NCBI GenBank assembly: GCA_025024175.1
Contig: QCXZ01000138.1
Span: forward strand, 992,002 to 1,056,001
DNA: 64,000 bases
From: Rhyzopertha dominica
Taxonomy: Eukaryota; Arthropoda; Insecta; Coleoptera; Bostrichidae
Direction of reading: 5' to 3'
Part shown: piece after piece, positions 1 to 10,903 of the stretch
Layout: every line of letters begins with the position of its first letter
Position numbering within the stretch: position 1 is the stretch's first letter
Made by a program: the position numbers and the translations under genes
The notes under the pieces: model-generated
What the model was told of the DNA's origin: nothing
Databases searched by the model: none
Seen by the model: the letters and a program-made list of their open reading frames with translations, nothing else

Positions 1-64
1 TATACTTAGCCGTGTACCGTGTGATCGATGGTTAGCGGGATACGGCTCCTGAGAACGTTGTTAA

Positions 65-268
65 TTAGGCTAGATTATCGTTAGGTGTAATTTCCTGTCC
101 GTTCCAGCAGTGGATATACGAGTAGTTGATGCTTTCACCGTTTAACCATTTTCTCAGATCAACGGATATTTGACCTTTGTGATCGTCAATTATTTCCGAT
201 TTAGTTCCATAGTAGGTGTAAGTCACACCTAGTTGTACAAGTGTTGCTATTTCTCCTTTTAAACTATC
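65..268 (-). CDS. Unrecognised partial open frame, C-terminal end
   Basis: An open frame of 67 codons runs on the minus strand from a TAA immediately upstream (269-271) to a TAA at 65-67. It has no ATG at its start, so if real it is a 3' exon or the tail of a decayed element. The predicted peptide has mixed composition rather than AT-rich low complexity, with segments such as LVQLGVTYTYYGTKSE and WLNGESINYSYIHCWNGQE, which is why it is listed. A possible splice acceptor AG lies at 252-253 on the minus strand but lacks a good pyrimidine tract. I do not recognise the family. A retroelement gag or env-like tail is one option and a host exon another. Confidence 0.3.
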   Translation of the reverse strand, partial: DSLKGEIATLVQLGVTYTYYGTKSEIIDDHKGQISVDLRKWLNGESINYSYIHCWNGQEITPNDNLA

Positions 269-1123
269 TTAGATTGTGTTAGGGATTTTAAGTATAATAG
301 TTCGAATAATAACACTTCTGTATTCCCAAGGTTCTTCCAAATACACTAAATTATATCAAATGTCCGTCAGACATTTGTCAACTTTGATATACTTCAAATT
401 CAAATATAAATACCCTAAATGAACCATAATGACAATAGTTGTCAATTTTGATATGTATCAAAGCTGTAAGATTTCAATTTGGTGTGAATTTGGCTTGATT
501 TTGGCGTGATCGTCAAATCCATACACTTTTACAAAACGCTTCACACCTTTCCATAATGGTGGGTGAGCATCATGTATCTGTGCAATCCATATGAATAGCT
601 AGACATTCACAGACACAACAATAGCATATTATAATCATCAACAAACATAAGCATTGCAAAACACATAATGTGTACAATGTACAATGTACAATGGCAAAAT
701 GCAAATATCAAGATCATGCAAACACTTCAAAATATATATCATGGCAGAAATACATTTAAAACAGATAGCATAAGACACGCAACATTCAAGACATCAGAAT
801 GATATCAAACACACATATTCATGAAATTGATTACACATAAGACATGTTGTTAAATGTAGTAAATCTAAACAAAACAATAGAAGTTAAGAATTTCGAGTGC
901 CAAAGTTAATAATTAAAGTTATTATGCAGTTATGAATTGAATTATAAACAAGCAACTGAACAGACAAAAATATAGGAAAATTAAATTAAATTTGTATACA
1001 AAATTTGAATTTAGCAAAGTCAAAGATTGTATGCAAATGCAATAATATAAATAAAATACAAACATAAATACAAAACACAAGGACAAATAGCCATACGTTC
1101 TAACTCAACTACTAAAACCTGCC
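269..1123. other. AT-rich intergenic stretch, no gene seen
   Basis: No open frame or recognisable domain appears here. The + strand is strongly A-rich. A short triplication of the 9-mer ACAATGTAC/ACAATG lies near 671-692. Nothing else stands out. Confidence 0.5.
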
Positions 1124-1345
1124 CACGTTAAGACAAAACTAAAACAATACACAAAACTATCAATACAAATCTAATCCAATCAGAAACCTCACCTATAAAT
1201 ATTTATGCACGTTAAGACAAAACTAAAATAATACACAAAACTATCAATGCAAATCTAATCCTATCAGAAACTTCAACTATAAGCTTAAATATTTATGCAA
1301 GTTAAGAACAAAATTAAAACAATACACAAAACTATCGATACAAAC
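1124..1345. repeat. Short tandem repeat, about 84-90 bp unit, 2.6 copies
   Basis: The words CACGTTAAGACAAAACTAAA, AATACACAAAACTATC and ATATTTATGCA recur in order. Unit starts are near 1124, 1208 and 1298, giving spacings of 84 and 90 bp. The third copy is partial and reads CAAGTTAAGAACAAAATT. The copies differ by small indels, including an inserted AAGCTTAAAT in unit two. No coding potential is seen. It is probably a local minisatellite. Confidence 0.75.
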
Positions 1346-2130
1346 AGAGCAAATTGATTCAAAGCTAACATGCAAACCTAAATACGGAAAAATAAAGGTC
1401 AGGCAAAACAATGTACAAAAAGAAAGGCTAAACAAGAACATCAATTATAAATCAAATATTAATAACCAAAGGCAAGCATCAATATAAAAAGTATAACCAC
1501 TGATTATACTTTATCGAAATTCAGGGTAAATTCAATTACACATTCTTGTTTATACATATGCTAAATAAATCAAAGCAAGAAAAATCTATATTGGTTTCAC
1601 CTGAACTGCAAGGATGGAGCATACTTTCTTGCAGTCCACTCACTATAACTTGTTTATAGAAACTAAGCTTTTTCAAATCTGTTATTTCCCTCCCCTTTGT
1701 TTGTTACCTAGTCAACATCGTCCCGCCAGTATTCAAACTTCCTGAATAAAAAATCTCCAATTTTCTATTCTGGTATCACAATCACGTTGACAGGAAATCA
1801 CAAAGAAAAGAACCGTTATTTAGTATAGGAATGAAGGACAACTAGAGTGTGGGCTACTACAACATTGTTACTGTTTTTCCCATATGCAAAGTACTTTGTA
1901 ATGTAATTTTGTTATTGAGCATCCTTATTCATCAGATGTAGGCAATTTTACTACCTTACTGTGCAAAAAATGTTCTTTCACATTACAAGTCAGTTCTTGG
2001 AAAGGCGATTCCTGCCTTAAGATTAGTAGAGTGGAACTGCTGAATAACCACATATTGTGTTGCCTTTTCTTACTAAGATGGTTGAAACGATGCCCAAACA
2101 ACTGATGGAATACATCAGAATTCTCATGGT
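1346..2130. other. Intergenic, nothing recognised
   Basis: AT-rich sequence with no convincing open frame, tRNA or repeat structure. Confidence 0.4.
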
Positions 2131-2240
2131 GAAGGTGGTGTGCCGCAGGGCATTATCCTTGGACCGATGCTGTTCAATGTGTACTAGGTGAGGTGTTTAC
2201 TGTTACGCTGATGATATGGAATTAAATAGAGCTAATTCGT
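2131..2240 (+). pseudogene. LINE reverse transcriptase fragment, heavily decayed
   Basis: One frame reads GVPQGIILGPMLFNV, which is the RT palm motif (consensus GVPQGSxLGPLLF) of non-LTR retrotransposons, and is then interrupted by TAG. A shifted frame a little downstream reads CYADDME, matching the catalytic YADD box. The two lie at the expected order but closer together than in an intact RT, so there is a deletion plus frameshift. The flanks to about 2470 are too decayed to place. Confidence 0.7.
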
Positions 2241-3157
2241 GGAAAAAAAACGCCAAAAAAAGATCATCAAAGAATTCAGAACCAACCTCGGCGTGGTCGG
2301 TGTGTAAGAAGACCTAAATGATACGTTTTGGTTTGAGTAGTTTTCTTATCAGAATTTGTTATAAAATGCCCGCAGAAAATCAACCATGACGCTTTGAAAT
2401 TATATGATAATGTTGAAAAAAACTAGGATGCTGACAAAAACCTTTGGGCTTTTAAAACTGAATAGCAGGTTATATATAACACTGTGATCTCTAAGGAGCT
2501 GATTTGTATATATATGCGCAATATTTTGTTTGCTGTTCCCAACATCCTTATGTTGTTTTTTGGTACATCTTTTTTTTGCTCAGATTGTATCTTAGATACT
2601 GTAGTTATGTTTGACTTTCAAAAGATCGAACGCTTTACATTAGAAAGGGTGGTTCAGCCCAATCTTGCATCGAAGCGAACTTTTAATTATAGCTCGCGCT
2701 TGTCAGGACAGCAAATATGATAATGAATCTTTTCAAATAGCCCATCATGCTTTGCATCATAAACGGTAACCGCACGGAGTTGTTAAATTTTTAATTACCG
2801 CCTAGGTAGATTGTGGTTGTTTTTGTGGCTATCGAACAGCCAAGTAGAGCCCAGCGAATTTTGTGTGTTTAATGACCTCTGCTTCAAGTGGACTGCCATA
2901 TACTTAACAGTACCACTAATTAAATGATGAGCTATGGACGAACGATAATTGGTCGGTTGACTAGTATTACAGAAATCATTTTATATGGACGAAGATATAG
3001 ATAGTTTGAATTTTATTTGTTTTTGCATATTACCAATTTTATTATCTTTTTTTCTATCCCGACATTTTTGGTTATTAATAAATACTTACGTGACTTGTGG
3101 TATAGTCTTTCATTTTAAAATTAAGCAGTTGTTGTTGATGACAATAATATTATATCT
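2241..3157. other. Intergenic, possible further decayed LINE sequence
   Basis: No intact motif is visible. Open frames at 2484-2720 and 2985-3215 are AT-rich and hydrophobic with no recognised domain, so I treat them as chance. The segment 2750-2880 is more GC-balanced and does not resemble the neighbouring LINE. Confidence 0.35.
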
Positions 3158-4125
3158 GCACATCAGTCAGGATTTAGAGAACATCACAGCTCCACAACTG
3201 CACTTGTCCACATAGGAAACGAAATCTGTGGTTCGACAGACGATAACAAATTGATGTGTTTGGTACTGCTGGACTATACACGAGCTTTTGATACCCTGGA
3301 TCATAAGATACTCTGCAATAAACTAAAATATTTTGGTATGGATTCAGATTCTGTCTGCTTAGTAAATAGTTTCTTGTCTAACCGTACTCAGAGAGTTGCA
3401 ATAAACAATGTTTGGTCGGAACCTCTGGAATTCAAGCAGGGTGTACCGCAGGGGTCACTTTTGGGGCCGTTATTATTTTCAATATATATATTCAGACTTT
3501 TGGGAAGCTATGTCTTATTGCAAAGTGCATCATTATGCTGACGATACACAAATTTGGTATAGTTTTAGTGAAACTGAAGTGTCTGAGGCTTGCGATGCAA
3601 TAAATTATGATCTAGGTAAGCTCTATAGCATCTCCCAGGCACATAAACTAAATCTAAATACAAATAAGTCGGCGGTTATGCTATTTGGCCGTGGAAAGGT
3701 TCGTGAAACTGTAAAACCTACTATCGACATTAAAATTCATGGTTCCAAGATAGGCCTTGCCGCCGTGTGGAAGTACTTGGGTCTCTATATCGACGAGAAC
3801 TTTAGATTTTCTACCCATGTAAATACCCTTTGCAAATCCTCTTATTATGTTTTGAAAAATTCATTCCCTCATAGAAAAATATTACCCAATAACCTTAAAT
3901 TATCTTTGTGTTATTCGCTTATTATCTCACGATTATCATACGGTGACGTTGTGTATGGACCGACTCTGCTTAGTAGGGATGCAAATCGGTTACAAAGAAT
4001 ACAAAACTCTTGTTTTAGATTTGCATTTGGGATTAGAAAGTATGAGCAAGGAGTTTCAGCGATAATTGCCAATACAAAAAATCTTAAGCTTGATCGTCTT
4101 CGTTCTTATCACTTACTCAGTATGG
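3158..4125 (+). pseudogene. Non-LTR retrotransposon reverse transcriptase (jockey/CR1-type), frameshifted
   Basis: The frame opens with AHQSGFREHHSSTTALVHI (the QxGFR RT motif), continues through LLDYTRAFDTLDH (motif A with its catalytic Asp), FKQGVPQGSLLGPLLFSIY, then shifts by one frame in the CAATATATATATTC run near 3490. It resumes with HHYADDTQIW (YADD catalytic box), LNTNKSAVMLFG, WKYLGLYIDENFRFSTHV and the thumb-type tail up to LDRLRSYHLL near 4105. So the palm and connector are nearly complete, but the endonuclease domain is missing. It reads as a 5'-truncated LINE killed by a slippage frameshift and cut short by a minisatellite. The motifs leave little doubt on RT; the clade is less sure. 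Confidence 0.88.
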
Positions 4126-4222
4126 CTCTCTGTATGGCTTACTCTGTATGGCTCTCTGTATGGCTTACTCTGTATGGCTTACTCTGTATTACTCTGCATG
4201 GCTCTGTATGTCTTTGATATAT
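4119..4222. repeat. Minisatellite of TATGGCTCTCTG / TATGGCTTACTCTG units
   Basis: Alternating 12- and 14-base units TATGGCTCTCTG and TATGGCTTACTCTG recur about eight times, then degrade to TATTACTCTGCATGGCTCTG. It sits exactly between the 3' part of the LINE reverse transcriptase and the Tc1-like transposase remnant, and overlaps the last codons of the latter. Confidence 0.8.
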
Positions 4223-4929
4223 TGCATTGTAGCCACGAGCCTTGCACATTCCTCTTGTAGCGTTTTGTCCCATATAGCCTGCAAGGTGGCTTTTAATTCG
4301 TTGACGGTACGCGCTGGAGTTTTACTTCTTGCTGGAACATAAATTCGCCTTCGGCCGTTTGACAATTCGGGATGGAGGGTAAAAAATTTTCTTCGAGAAT
4401 GTCTCTGTATTTCTGCGCGTTAACAGTGCCGTCAATAATACACAGACTACCCACACCCCTAGCAGACATACAACCCCAAACCATCACAAACCCTGGGAAC
4501 TTAACTTTTTCTACCAAACAGTCATTGTGGTATGCTTCTGAAGATGTGCGTAAAATTCTTTTTCGCGTGTCACCCACACATACCTCAAATTTCGACTCAT
4601 CACTCCAAATGATACTATTCCATTGCATTTGTGTCCAGTTTTTGTGTTCCCGCGCCCATTTTAGTCTGTTCTTCATCTGTAGTTTGGTCAAAAGGGGTTT
4701 TTCTTTTGCCTAGTAGAAAAATGAAATTAAATTATAAGTGCTTGTACTCCAAAAGAAAAAGTAATAATACCTTATAAAATTTGTAACCTATTTTTTTGAT
4801 ACATCTCTTTGTTGTGGATAATGAAACGTCCTTTAAAATGCGAGCCCTCCATAGTACTGTTAGTTCTTTAGCATTGCACCGTCGGTTTGTTCTGATAATT
4901 TTACGCAAAGCTTTCTTATCTATCGGCAT
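4189..4929 (-). pseudogene. Tc1-like transposase remnant with a spliceable 61-bp intron
   Basis: Reading on the minus strand, 4929-4771 encodes an HTH-type segment (KKALRKIIRTNRRCNAKELT ... TTKRCIKKIGYKFYK). A GT-AG intron at 4770-4710 (GTATTATTAC...TTTCTACTAG) then joins in frame to AKEKPLLTKLQMKNRLKWAR. Next comes WNSIIWSDESKFEV, carrying the first catalytic Asp, and VMVWGCMSARGVGSLC. At 4340 the FMFQQ motif loses its Asp. The following residues (RTVNELKATLQAIWDKTL, LVATM) belong to the transposase C-terminus in a shifted frame, so the segment holding the second Asp and the Glu was deleted. The N-terminal boundary abuts the 294-bp satellite. Known family: Tc1/mariner DD34E cut-and-paste transposases. 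This copy cannot be active. Confidence 0.85.
4710..4770 (-). other. Putative intron within the Tc1-like transposase
   Basis: On the minus strand the 61 bases begin GTATTATTAC and end TTTTTCTACTAG, with a pyrimidine-rich 3' part. Removing them keeps the frame (phase 0: FYK joined to AKEKP) and restores contiguous transposase homology. A random 61-bp insertion would not be expected to carry both splice signals and preserve frame. Confidence 0.7.
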
Positions 4930-6934
4930 ACTGATGTATTTTGAGCTGTAGATTCCAAAAATGCAGTCAGAAATGAGCTAGGACGTCCGTTAGTTTAAAT
5001 TTTGCAAACTGACCCTTCTACTCTAGATCACTTTTCAGACGAACCGTTGCAGCTAGAGAAAAACTGACACCACTCCGAAATGCAGCAGGTCCACATTAGT
5101 AAATGAACATAAAATTAGCCTAATCGGAGACCGTCAAGTTTCAGGGTGAAAAAACAGCAAAGGGGTTAGCCTTTGCTTTTTTGCAGTTTTCGGTGGAAAT
5201 TATTTTTGGCTCAAAATCGGCATACTGATGTATTTTGAGCTGTAGATTCCAAAAATGCAGTCAGAAATGAGCTAGGACGTCCGTTAGTTTAAATTTTGCA
5301 AACTGACCCTTTTACTCTAGATCACTTTTCAGACGAACCGTTGCAGCTAGAGAAAAACTGACACCACTCCGAAATGCAGCAGGTCCACATTAGTAAATGA
5401 ACATAAAATTAGCCTAATCGGAGACCGTCAAGTTTCAGGGTGAAAAAACAGCAAAGGGGTTAGCCTTTGCTTTTTTGCAGTTTTCGGTGGAAATTATTTT
5501 TGGCTCAAAATCGGCATACTGATGTATTTTGAGTTGTAGATTCCAAAAATGCAGTCAGAAATGAGCTAGGACGTCCGTTAGTTTAAATTTTGCAAACTGA
5601 CCCTTCTACTCTAGGTCACTTTTCAGACGAACCGTTGCAGCTAGAGAAAAACTGACACCACTCCGAAATGCAGCAGATCCACATTAGTAAATGAACATAA
5701 AATTAGCCTAATCGGAGACCGTCAAGTTTCAGGGTGAAAAAACAGCAAAGGGGTTAGCCTTTGCTTTTTTGCAGTTTTCGGTGGAAATTATTTTTGGCTC
5801 AAAATCGGCATACTGATGTACTTTGAGCTGTAGATTCCAAAAATGCAGTCAGAAATGAGCTAGGACGTCCGTTAGTTTAAATTTTGCAAACTGACCCTTC
5901 TACTCTAGGTCACTTTTCAGACGAACCATTGCAGCTAGAGAAAAACTGACACCACTCCGAAATGCAGCAGGTCCACATTAGTAAATGAACATAAAATTAG
6001 CCTAATCGGAGACCGTCAAGTTTCAGGGTGAAAAAACAGCAAAGGGGTTAGCCTTTGCTTTTTGCAGTTTTCGGTGGAAATTATTTTTGGCTCAAAATCG
6101 GCATACTGATGTATTTTGAGCTGTAGATTCCAAAATGCAGTCAGAAATGAGCTAGGACGTCCGTTAGTTTAAATTTTGCAAACTGACCCTTCTACTCTAG
6201 GTCACTTTTCAGACGAACCGTTGCAGCTAGAGAAAAACTGACACCACTCCGAAATGCAGCAGGTCCACATTAGTAAATGAACATAAAATTAGCCTAATCG
6301 GAGACCATCAAGTTTCAGGGTGAAAAAACAGCAAAGGGGTTAGCCTTTGCTTTTTTGCAGTTTTCGGTGGAAATTATTTTGGGCTCAAAATCGGCATACT
6401 GATGTATTTTGAGCTGTAGATTCCAAAAATGCAGTCAGAAATGAGCTAGGACGTCCGTTAGTTTAAATTTTGCAAACTGACCCTTCTACTCTAGGTCACT
6501 TTTCAGACGAACCGTTGCAGCTAGAGAAAAACTGACACCACTCCGAAATGCAGCAGGTCCACATTAGTAAATGAACATAAAATTAGCCTAATCGGAGACC
6601 GTCAAGTTTCAGGGTGAAAAAACAGCAAAGGGGTTAGCCTTTGCTTTTTTGCAGTTTTCGGTGGAAATTATTTTTGCCTCAAAATCGGCATGCTGATGTA
6701 TTTTGAGCTGTAGATTCCAAAAATGCAGGCAGAAATGAGCTAGGACGTCGGGAAATTAATTTTTCGTAAATTGAAAGTTCTACTCTAGGTCACTTTTCAG
6801 ACGAACCGTTGCAGCTAGAGAAAAACTGACACCACTCCGAAATGCAGCAGGTCCACATTAGTAAATGAACAGAAAATTAGCCTAATCGGAGACCGTCAAG
6901 TTTCAGGGTGAAAAAACAGCAAAGGGGATAGCCT
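4923..6934. repeat. Satellite array, 294-bp monomer, seven copies
   Basis: Units start with TCGGCATACTGATG at 4923, 5217, 5511, 5805, 6098, 6391 and 6685, so the spacing is 293-294 bp. Copies are nearly identical, differing by single bases or a one-base loss in T or A runs. The seventh copy is truncated at about 6934 and holds one block (6749-6777) that is unrelated to the consensus. No open frame spans a unit. Each unit holds a near-palindromic word, GCAAAGGGGTTAGCCTTTGC. The left edge abuts the transposase remnant and the right edge passes straight into GC-rich unique DNA. The homogeneity points to recent expansion or gene conversion. Confidence 0.97.
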
Positions 6935-7790
6935 TTGCTGCCGGTGCTGCGGACTCTCGAACGCTTGAAAAGAATTAGCGATGAAAGACACGTCTTTCTG
7001 TATCATCAACAACGCAGATAATCATCCCGTTCCGCTCTAATATCCCACTTCTGAGCACAAATTCCCCGAACATCCACGTGTTCCACGAAAAGTTCACAGT
7101 TTAAGAAGAATCGCGCAGACGGCGGGACAAAAACGTCCTCCGCGATGTACGCTGGTAATTTGCATGTTTTTTGGGCGACGAAATTTTCAATACAACCGGT
7201 AATAGCACGCACAGCATGAGTGGATGATTAGCTAGTTTAATAGCGGCCCGTGTTCTGCGTGTAGAGCTTGGAGGACAGTGACCTTGCTCCAATTTGGTTT
7301 TATTTCAAAAAGTATCGGCTCCGAGGTGCACACGGAAGTGCGCGCGAGCCTCCGCTCTGGTTTTGATCCTGTGGAATGTGTTCGCGTCCTGGCGAGCTCT
7401 CACCATCATCAGCGGCGGCCGGCACCGTCTCTTTTTGCCGCACGTGCCCGTGCTCCTCGGTCGATCGTTTTTATCCAGCCCCGGGAAGTGCTAATGGCTC
7501 GGCTACTTCGCCAACACAAAAACATTACGACCCGTCCATGCGGTAATTAGATGTTTAACAGGTCGGTCGTGTGGCACGGGAGGATGGAGCTCACATTCTG
7601 GCGGAGGCGATAGATTGCGCTGATAGCGATGCTGATTTGATAGCAGACTCATTTCTCTGGAAGATTCTCAGTTTCCTGTTTCTAGTACCGTCTAAGGAAA
7701 GGTATATGCTGCTTCTCCTGCCCCCAGATCTTTTGTTTGCTGTATTCGAAGAATCTCATCATCACACAGTGTAAAATTTTCCCCATAACT
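6935..7790. other. GC-rich unique patch next to the satellite
   Basis: Base composition jumps from AT-rich to clearly GC-rich with many CpGs. Overlapping open frames exist on both strands (for example 7278-7550 +, 7006-7212 -), but none shows a recognisable domain. The + frame is Arg/Ala-rich, as expected of any GC-rich DNA. Candidate promoter or regulatory DNA, or an unrecognised exon. I see no decisive splice or TATA signal. Confidence 0.35.
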
Positions 7791-8349
7791 TGTTAATTTA
7801 CTTCCCAAAGCGGATCAAACGAAAGCTTATTTCGAGGTATTGATGGAGTACGAAAAACGAAAGTGAATATACAGTGAGGTGCACCAGAGTTGGCTGGTTG
7901 GATGGGAATGGACTACACTAAAAAACGCTCCATACGGTTACATTTACTTATGCTTCAAATGATTGTAGTATGTGTGTTTTTGTCTGGAAAAACAGCAGCA
8001 TGACACTATCAACTGTCAGGTATTTTAAGGAGTTGACACCAACAGCACGTCGTAGATTGTGTCAAGAGATCTCAGATAGTTGGATGATGTGATTTTTGCA
8101 GGCAATCAAATACATCACTCATATTATTTATGCTGCTTGTGACTTAATTCCTAGTTTTATTTTTCGCGACTGCAGGTATGAATTTGCTTAGCATTTATCC
8201 ATCTTGATCAATTTAGCAATTACAACTTCAACGTTTCCATCAAAATGGAAGCGTACTAGAGTTTGTCCTATTCTAGAAAAAGCAGATAATTCTTAGATTT
8301 CCAACTACAGACAAATCTCCATTTTGTAAAATTTTGCCAAACTCTTTTA

Positions 8350-9240
8350 ACAGGTGTTACATTCCAGTATGAATTTGTTTCTGGTCGTTCCACTGTCGCC
8401 AGTCTTGTAACGTTCACGCAATATATTTCAGAAACCATAGATTCTAGAGGTCAAGTGGATGTAATCTACACTGATTTCACCAAAGCTTTTGATACAATTC
8501 AGCATGATATCTTCCAACATGAATTAAGTTATTTTGGCTTCTCTTCCAAATCTATGTCACCAATACAGAGATATAATTTTTATGTCTTATACAATTCTTC
8601 CTTTCCTCAGGCATCTCTCTTACTTCTGGTAGTCCTCAAGGATCCAATCTTGGACCCTTGTTATGTATACTATCTTGTCCAGTTGTTACCTACGCTGTGA
8701 CATAAAAATATTTAATTCCATTTTTTCTTAATAAGATGCTAATTTGCTCCAAATAAATTGTTGGATGGTGCAATAAATTTGAATTAAAGTTAAATGTCAA
8801 CAAATGTTGTACGGTTTCTTTACACGCAGTCACGCACCTCTTGAATCCTCATATTATGTTATTGATGATGTCCTTGAAAAGAAAATAACTTAAGTATACC
8901 TTGATCTTATAACTTTCGATTCGATTGCCTTTTCTCACTCATCTTCAATCTGTTTGTAATTCTAGATATAGATCATTGGGATTTGTCATGGGTGTTGTAA
9001 AAAAAAAGTTTCTTTCTTTTAAATTAGATGATATATATCCCGATATGATCAAAATGAACTGCTGTGTCGACATGGTATGATTGCACTACGCCATAGAAGA
9101 GACAATTGTTTCAACTTTGTTATCAAACTAATAAAAAATAAAATTAATTGTCCATTACTTCTATCAAAACTGCCTTTTTATGTGCCACGCGTGTCATCAA
9201 GGCGTGGAGCTACTTTCTGCCTTCCACTGGTAATTATATT
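8350..9240 (+). pseudogene. LINE reverse transcriptase fragment 2, decayed
   Basis: The frame reads QYEFVSGRSTVASLVTFTQY, then VDVIYTDFTKAFDTIQHD (RT motif A with catalytic Asp) and LSYFGF. The next motif is scrambled (the GS-LGP region near 8620-8660 is out of frame). Downstream, LKLNVNKCCTVSL (near 8775-8825) matches the LxLNxxKC motif. ALRHRRDNCFNFVIKLIKNK with LLSKLPFYVPRVSSRR (9080-9210) matches the C-terminal region of the same class of ORF2. No YADD box can be read. The element is 5'-truncated with several frameshifts. Confidence 0.78.
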
Positions 9241-9520
9241 ATATTTATTTTTTTATATATTATTATTATTCTCTTTGGTCTAGATGGGAGCAGTGAGATT
9301 CGTTTGAGAAAAAGATCCTCACTATTATAATAAAGGAACTACAGCACATTTTCATCGTTTTCGAGTAACATTTATTTGAAACACTCAGTGCATNCTGTGT
9401 TGCCCTAAGGATCATAAGAGTGTGATTCTTAACAAGTTTCTAGTGAAAAACACTTTATGCATGTAGCCCAAAAAGCAGTTAACTTCTCAAAAACATNTAT
9501 TTATAAGTTTGCTGAACTAT

Positions 9521-9859
9521 TTATAACGTTAACTTAGTTTGACTACAATTTGAAATGAAGAATGTAGAGATAATCACTTCATCTATGAAGGTTACATAGC
9601 AGTGCAAGAGCAGCATTGCTATAATGTCCAAGACGTTCGGCACACTCCATCGCTTTTTTTTCCTAAAACTGGTGCGGTCCAGTAAGAACCTGCAGAAAAG
9701 CATGATCGAAAGCAGTCCATGTATTCGATCGTGTTCGTGTAGTCAGATGAAAGTATGGAGTATGGAAAATATTTGACAATTTTGCTATGTACCTATAGCA
9801 CATCCAGTTTATTCTATTTTACAACATGAAGCCACTTTTATATAAAAACTTGAAATTTA
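9521..9859. other. Short spacer, possibly the N-terminal part of the adjacent transposase
   Basis: No motif can be read with confidence. The minus-strand frame at 9521-9703 is Ser/Phe-rich and unlikely to be real. Confidence 0.3.
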
Positions 9860-10330
9860 TATTGACGGTCGCTTAAAAATCTTTTTGAAACCAAAGAAAC
9901 TTCGTCGTCTATTTCGGTTTTTTGCGAATATTTGGTATGGTATTGTCAATGATGAACTTGTTGGATAATTCGCATTTCAATATCAATATGGAAGCTTAAT
10001 CTAAACTACTGAAACTACCGTAAGGGTTCAGTTCAGGGAAGAGCATGTGATTTCAGTTGGATGGTGCTTCTCATCATCTGGATAATAATTTAGTCAACAA
10101 GAGGATTGAAAGAGCAGGTTATGGACCTAAATTCTTTTAACTTTTATTTTTATTTTTTGGCATTTCATGGATCTAGGACTTCTCACATTGCCCCCTTATA
10201 GAACAATATTGCATTGCATTGATAGCCGTTCTTAATAATATTTGGCGTCAATAGTTCCTCGATCATTTCAACGCACATTCAATACGATACAATGCCAAAG
10301 TCAAACCAACTAAATATTATAAAACAATTT
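9860..10330 (+). pseudogene. Tc1/mariner-superfamily transposase fragment, decayed
   Basis: In shifting frames the + strand gives IWYGIVNDELVG (consensus WxGIxxDxxIGP), then ISVGWCF/FQLDGASHHLDNNLVN (FQxDGAPPH motif, second catalytic Asp) and RIERAGYGPK, in the position of the RWIGRxGP motif. A phenylalanine-rich FIFIFWHFMD segment follows, where LTPLDFFLWG is expected. The order and spacing match a DD34E-like transposase. At least three frameshifts and stops are present, and the first Asp is not seen. It resembles the pieces at 39740-40151 and 59570-60210. Confidence 0.6.
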
Positions 10331-10339
10331 AGCTTTGCA

Positions 10340-10903
10340 TGGCTAATAACGTTTCATATTTCCATTAATATGAGCTACCCAAGTACAAATATGGAAACGC
10401 ACTAATGGAATGGCTTTATTGGAGAGCAAAACAGAAAACCAATAACCGGCAATTCCAATGCTTTTATGCATATCAGGTTGTGGGTTACAAGTGCCGTTAA
10501 GTTATAACCGATTCTCAATATAACCGAGGAAAACATCAATCTATTTAATTCTAATCGGACTCGCGTTGAGCACGCGTTGGATATTTTCAAACAGATCATC
10601 CATTTCGCACCTGAAGCGACGTTTCCCGGATGCTCGTCGGCATAAATCTAAAAATCGACGGCGATTAGAATGGCCACAAAGCACGTTCTCGACTTGTCGT
10701 CTGCCACTTTGCAATCCAGTTTTCCACGCTAATTCATTAGGCCGCCTTTTAATTGACATTAAATACGTCCGCACCATCTGGATGTAGGTGTAGATTATAA
10801 GAGCCTAAGGTATTTGTATTAAATCTTGGAAATTCATTATGAATTATTTATTCCGATAATAAGCGGGAATGTTAATTAGAGCGAAACCGGTGCGTATTGA
10901 AAA
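10340..10903. other. Intergenic with balanced-composition core
   Basis: The segment 10560-10780 is GC-balanced and open on both strands (10541-10777 - and 10566-10787 +), but neither product resembles a known family. Confidence 0.3.

Noticed and set aside
7278..7550. 90-codon + strand open frame in the GC-rich patch
   Set aside because: Arg/Ala-rich product expected from GC-rich DNA, overlapping frames on the other strand, no domain.
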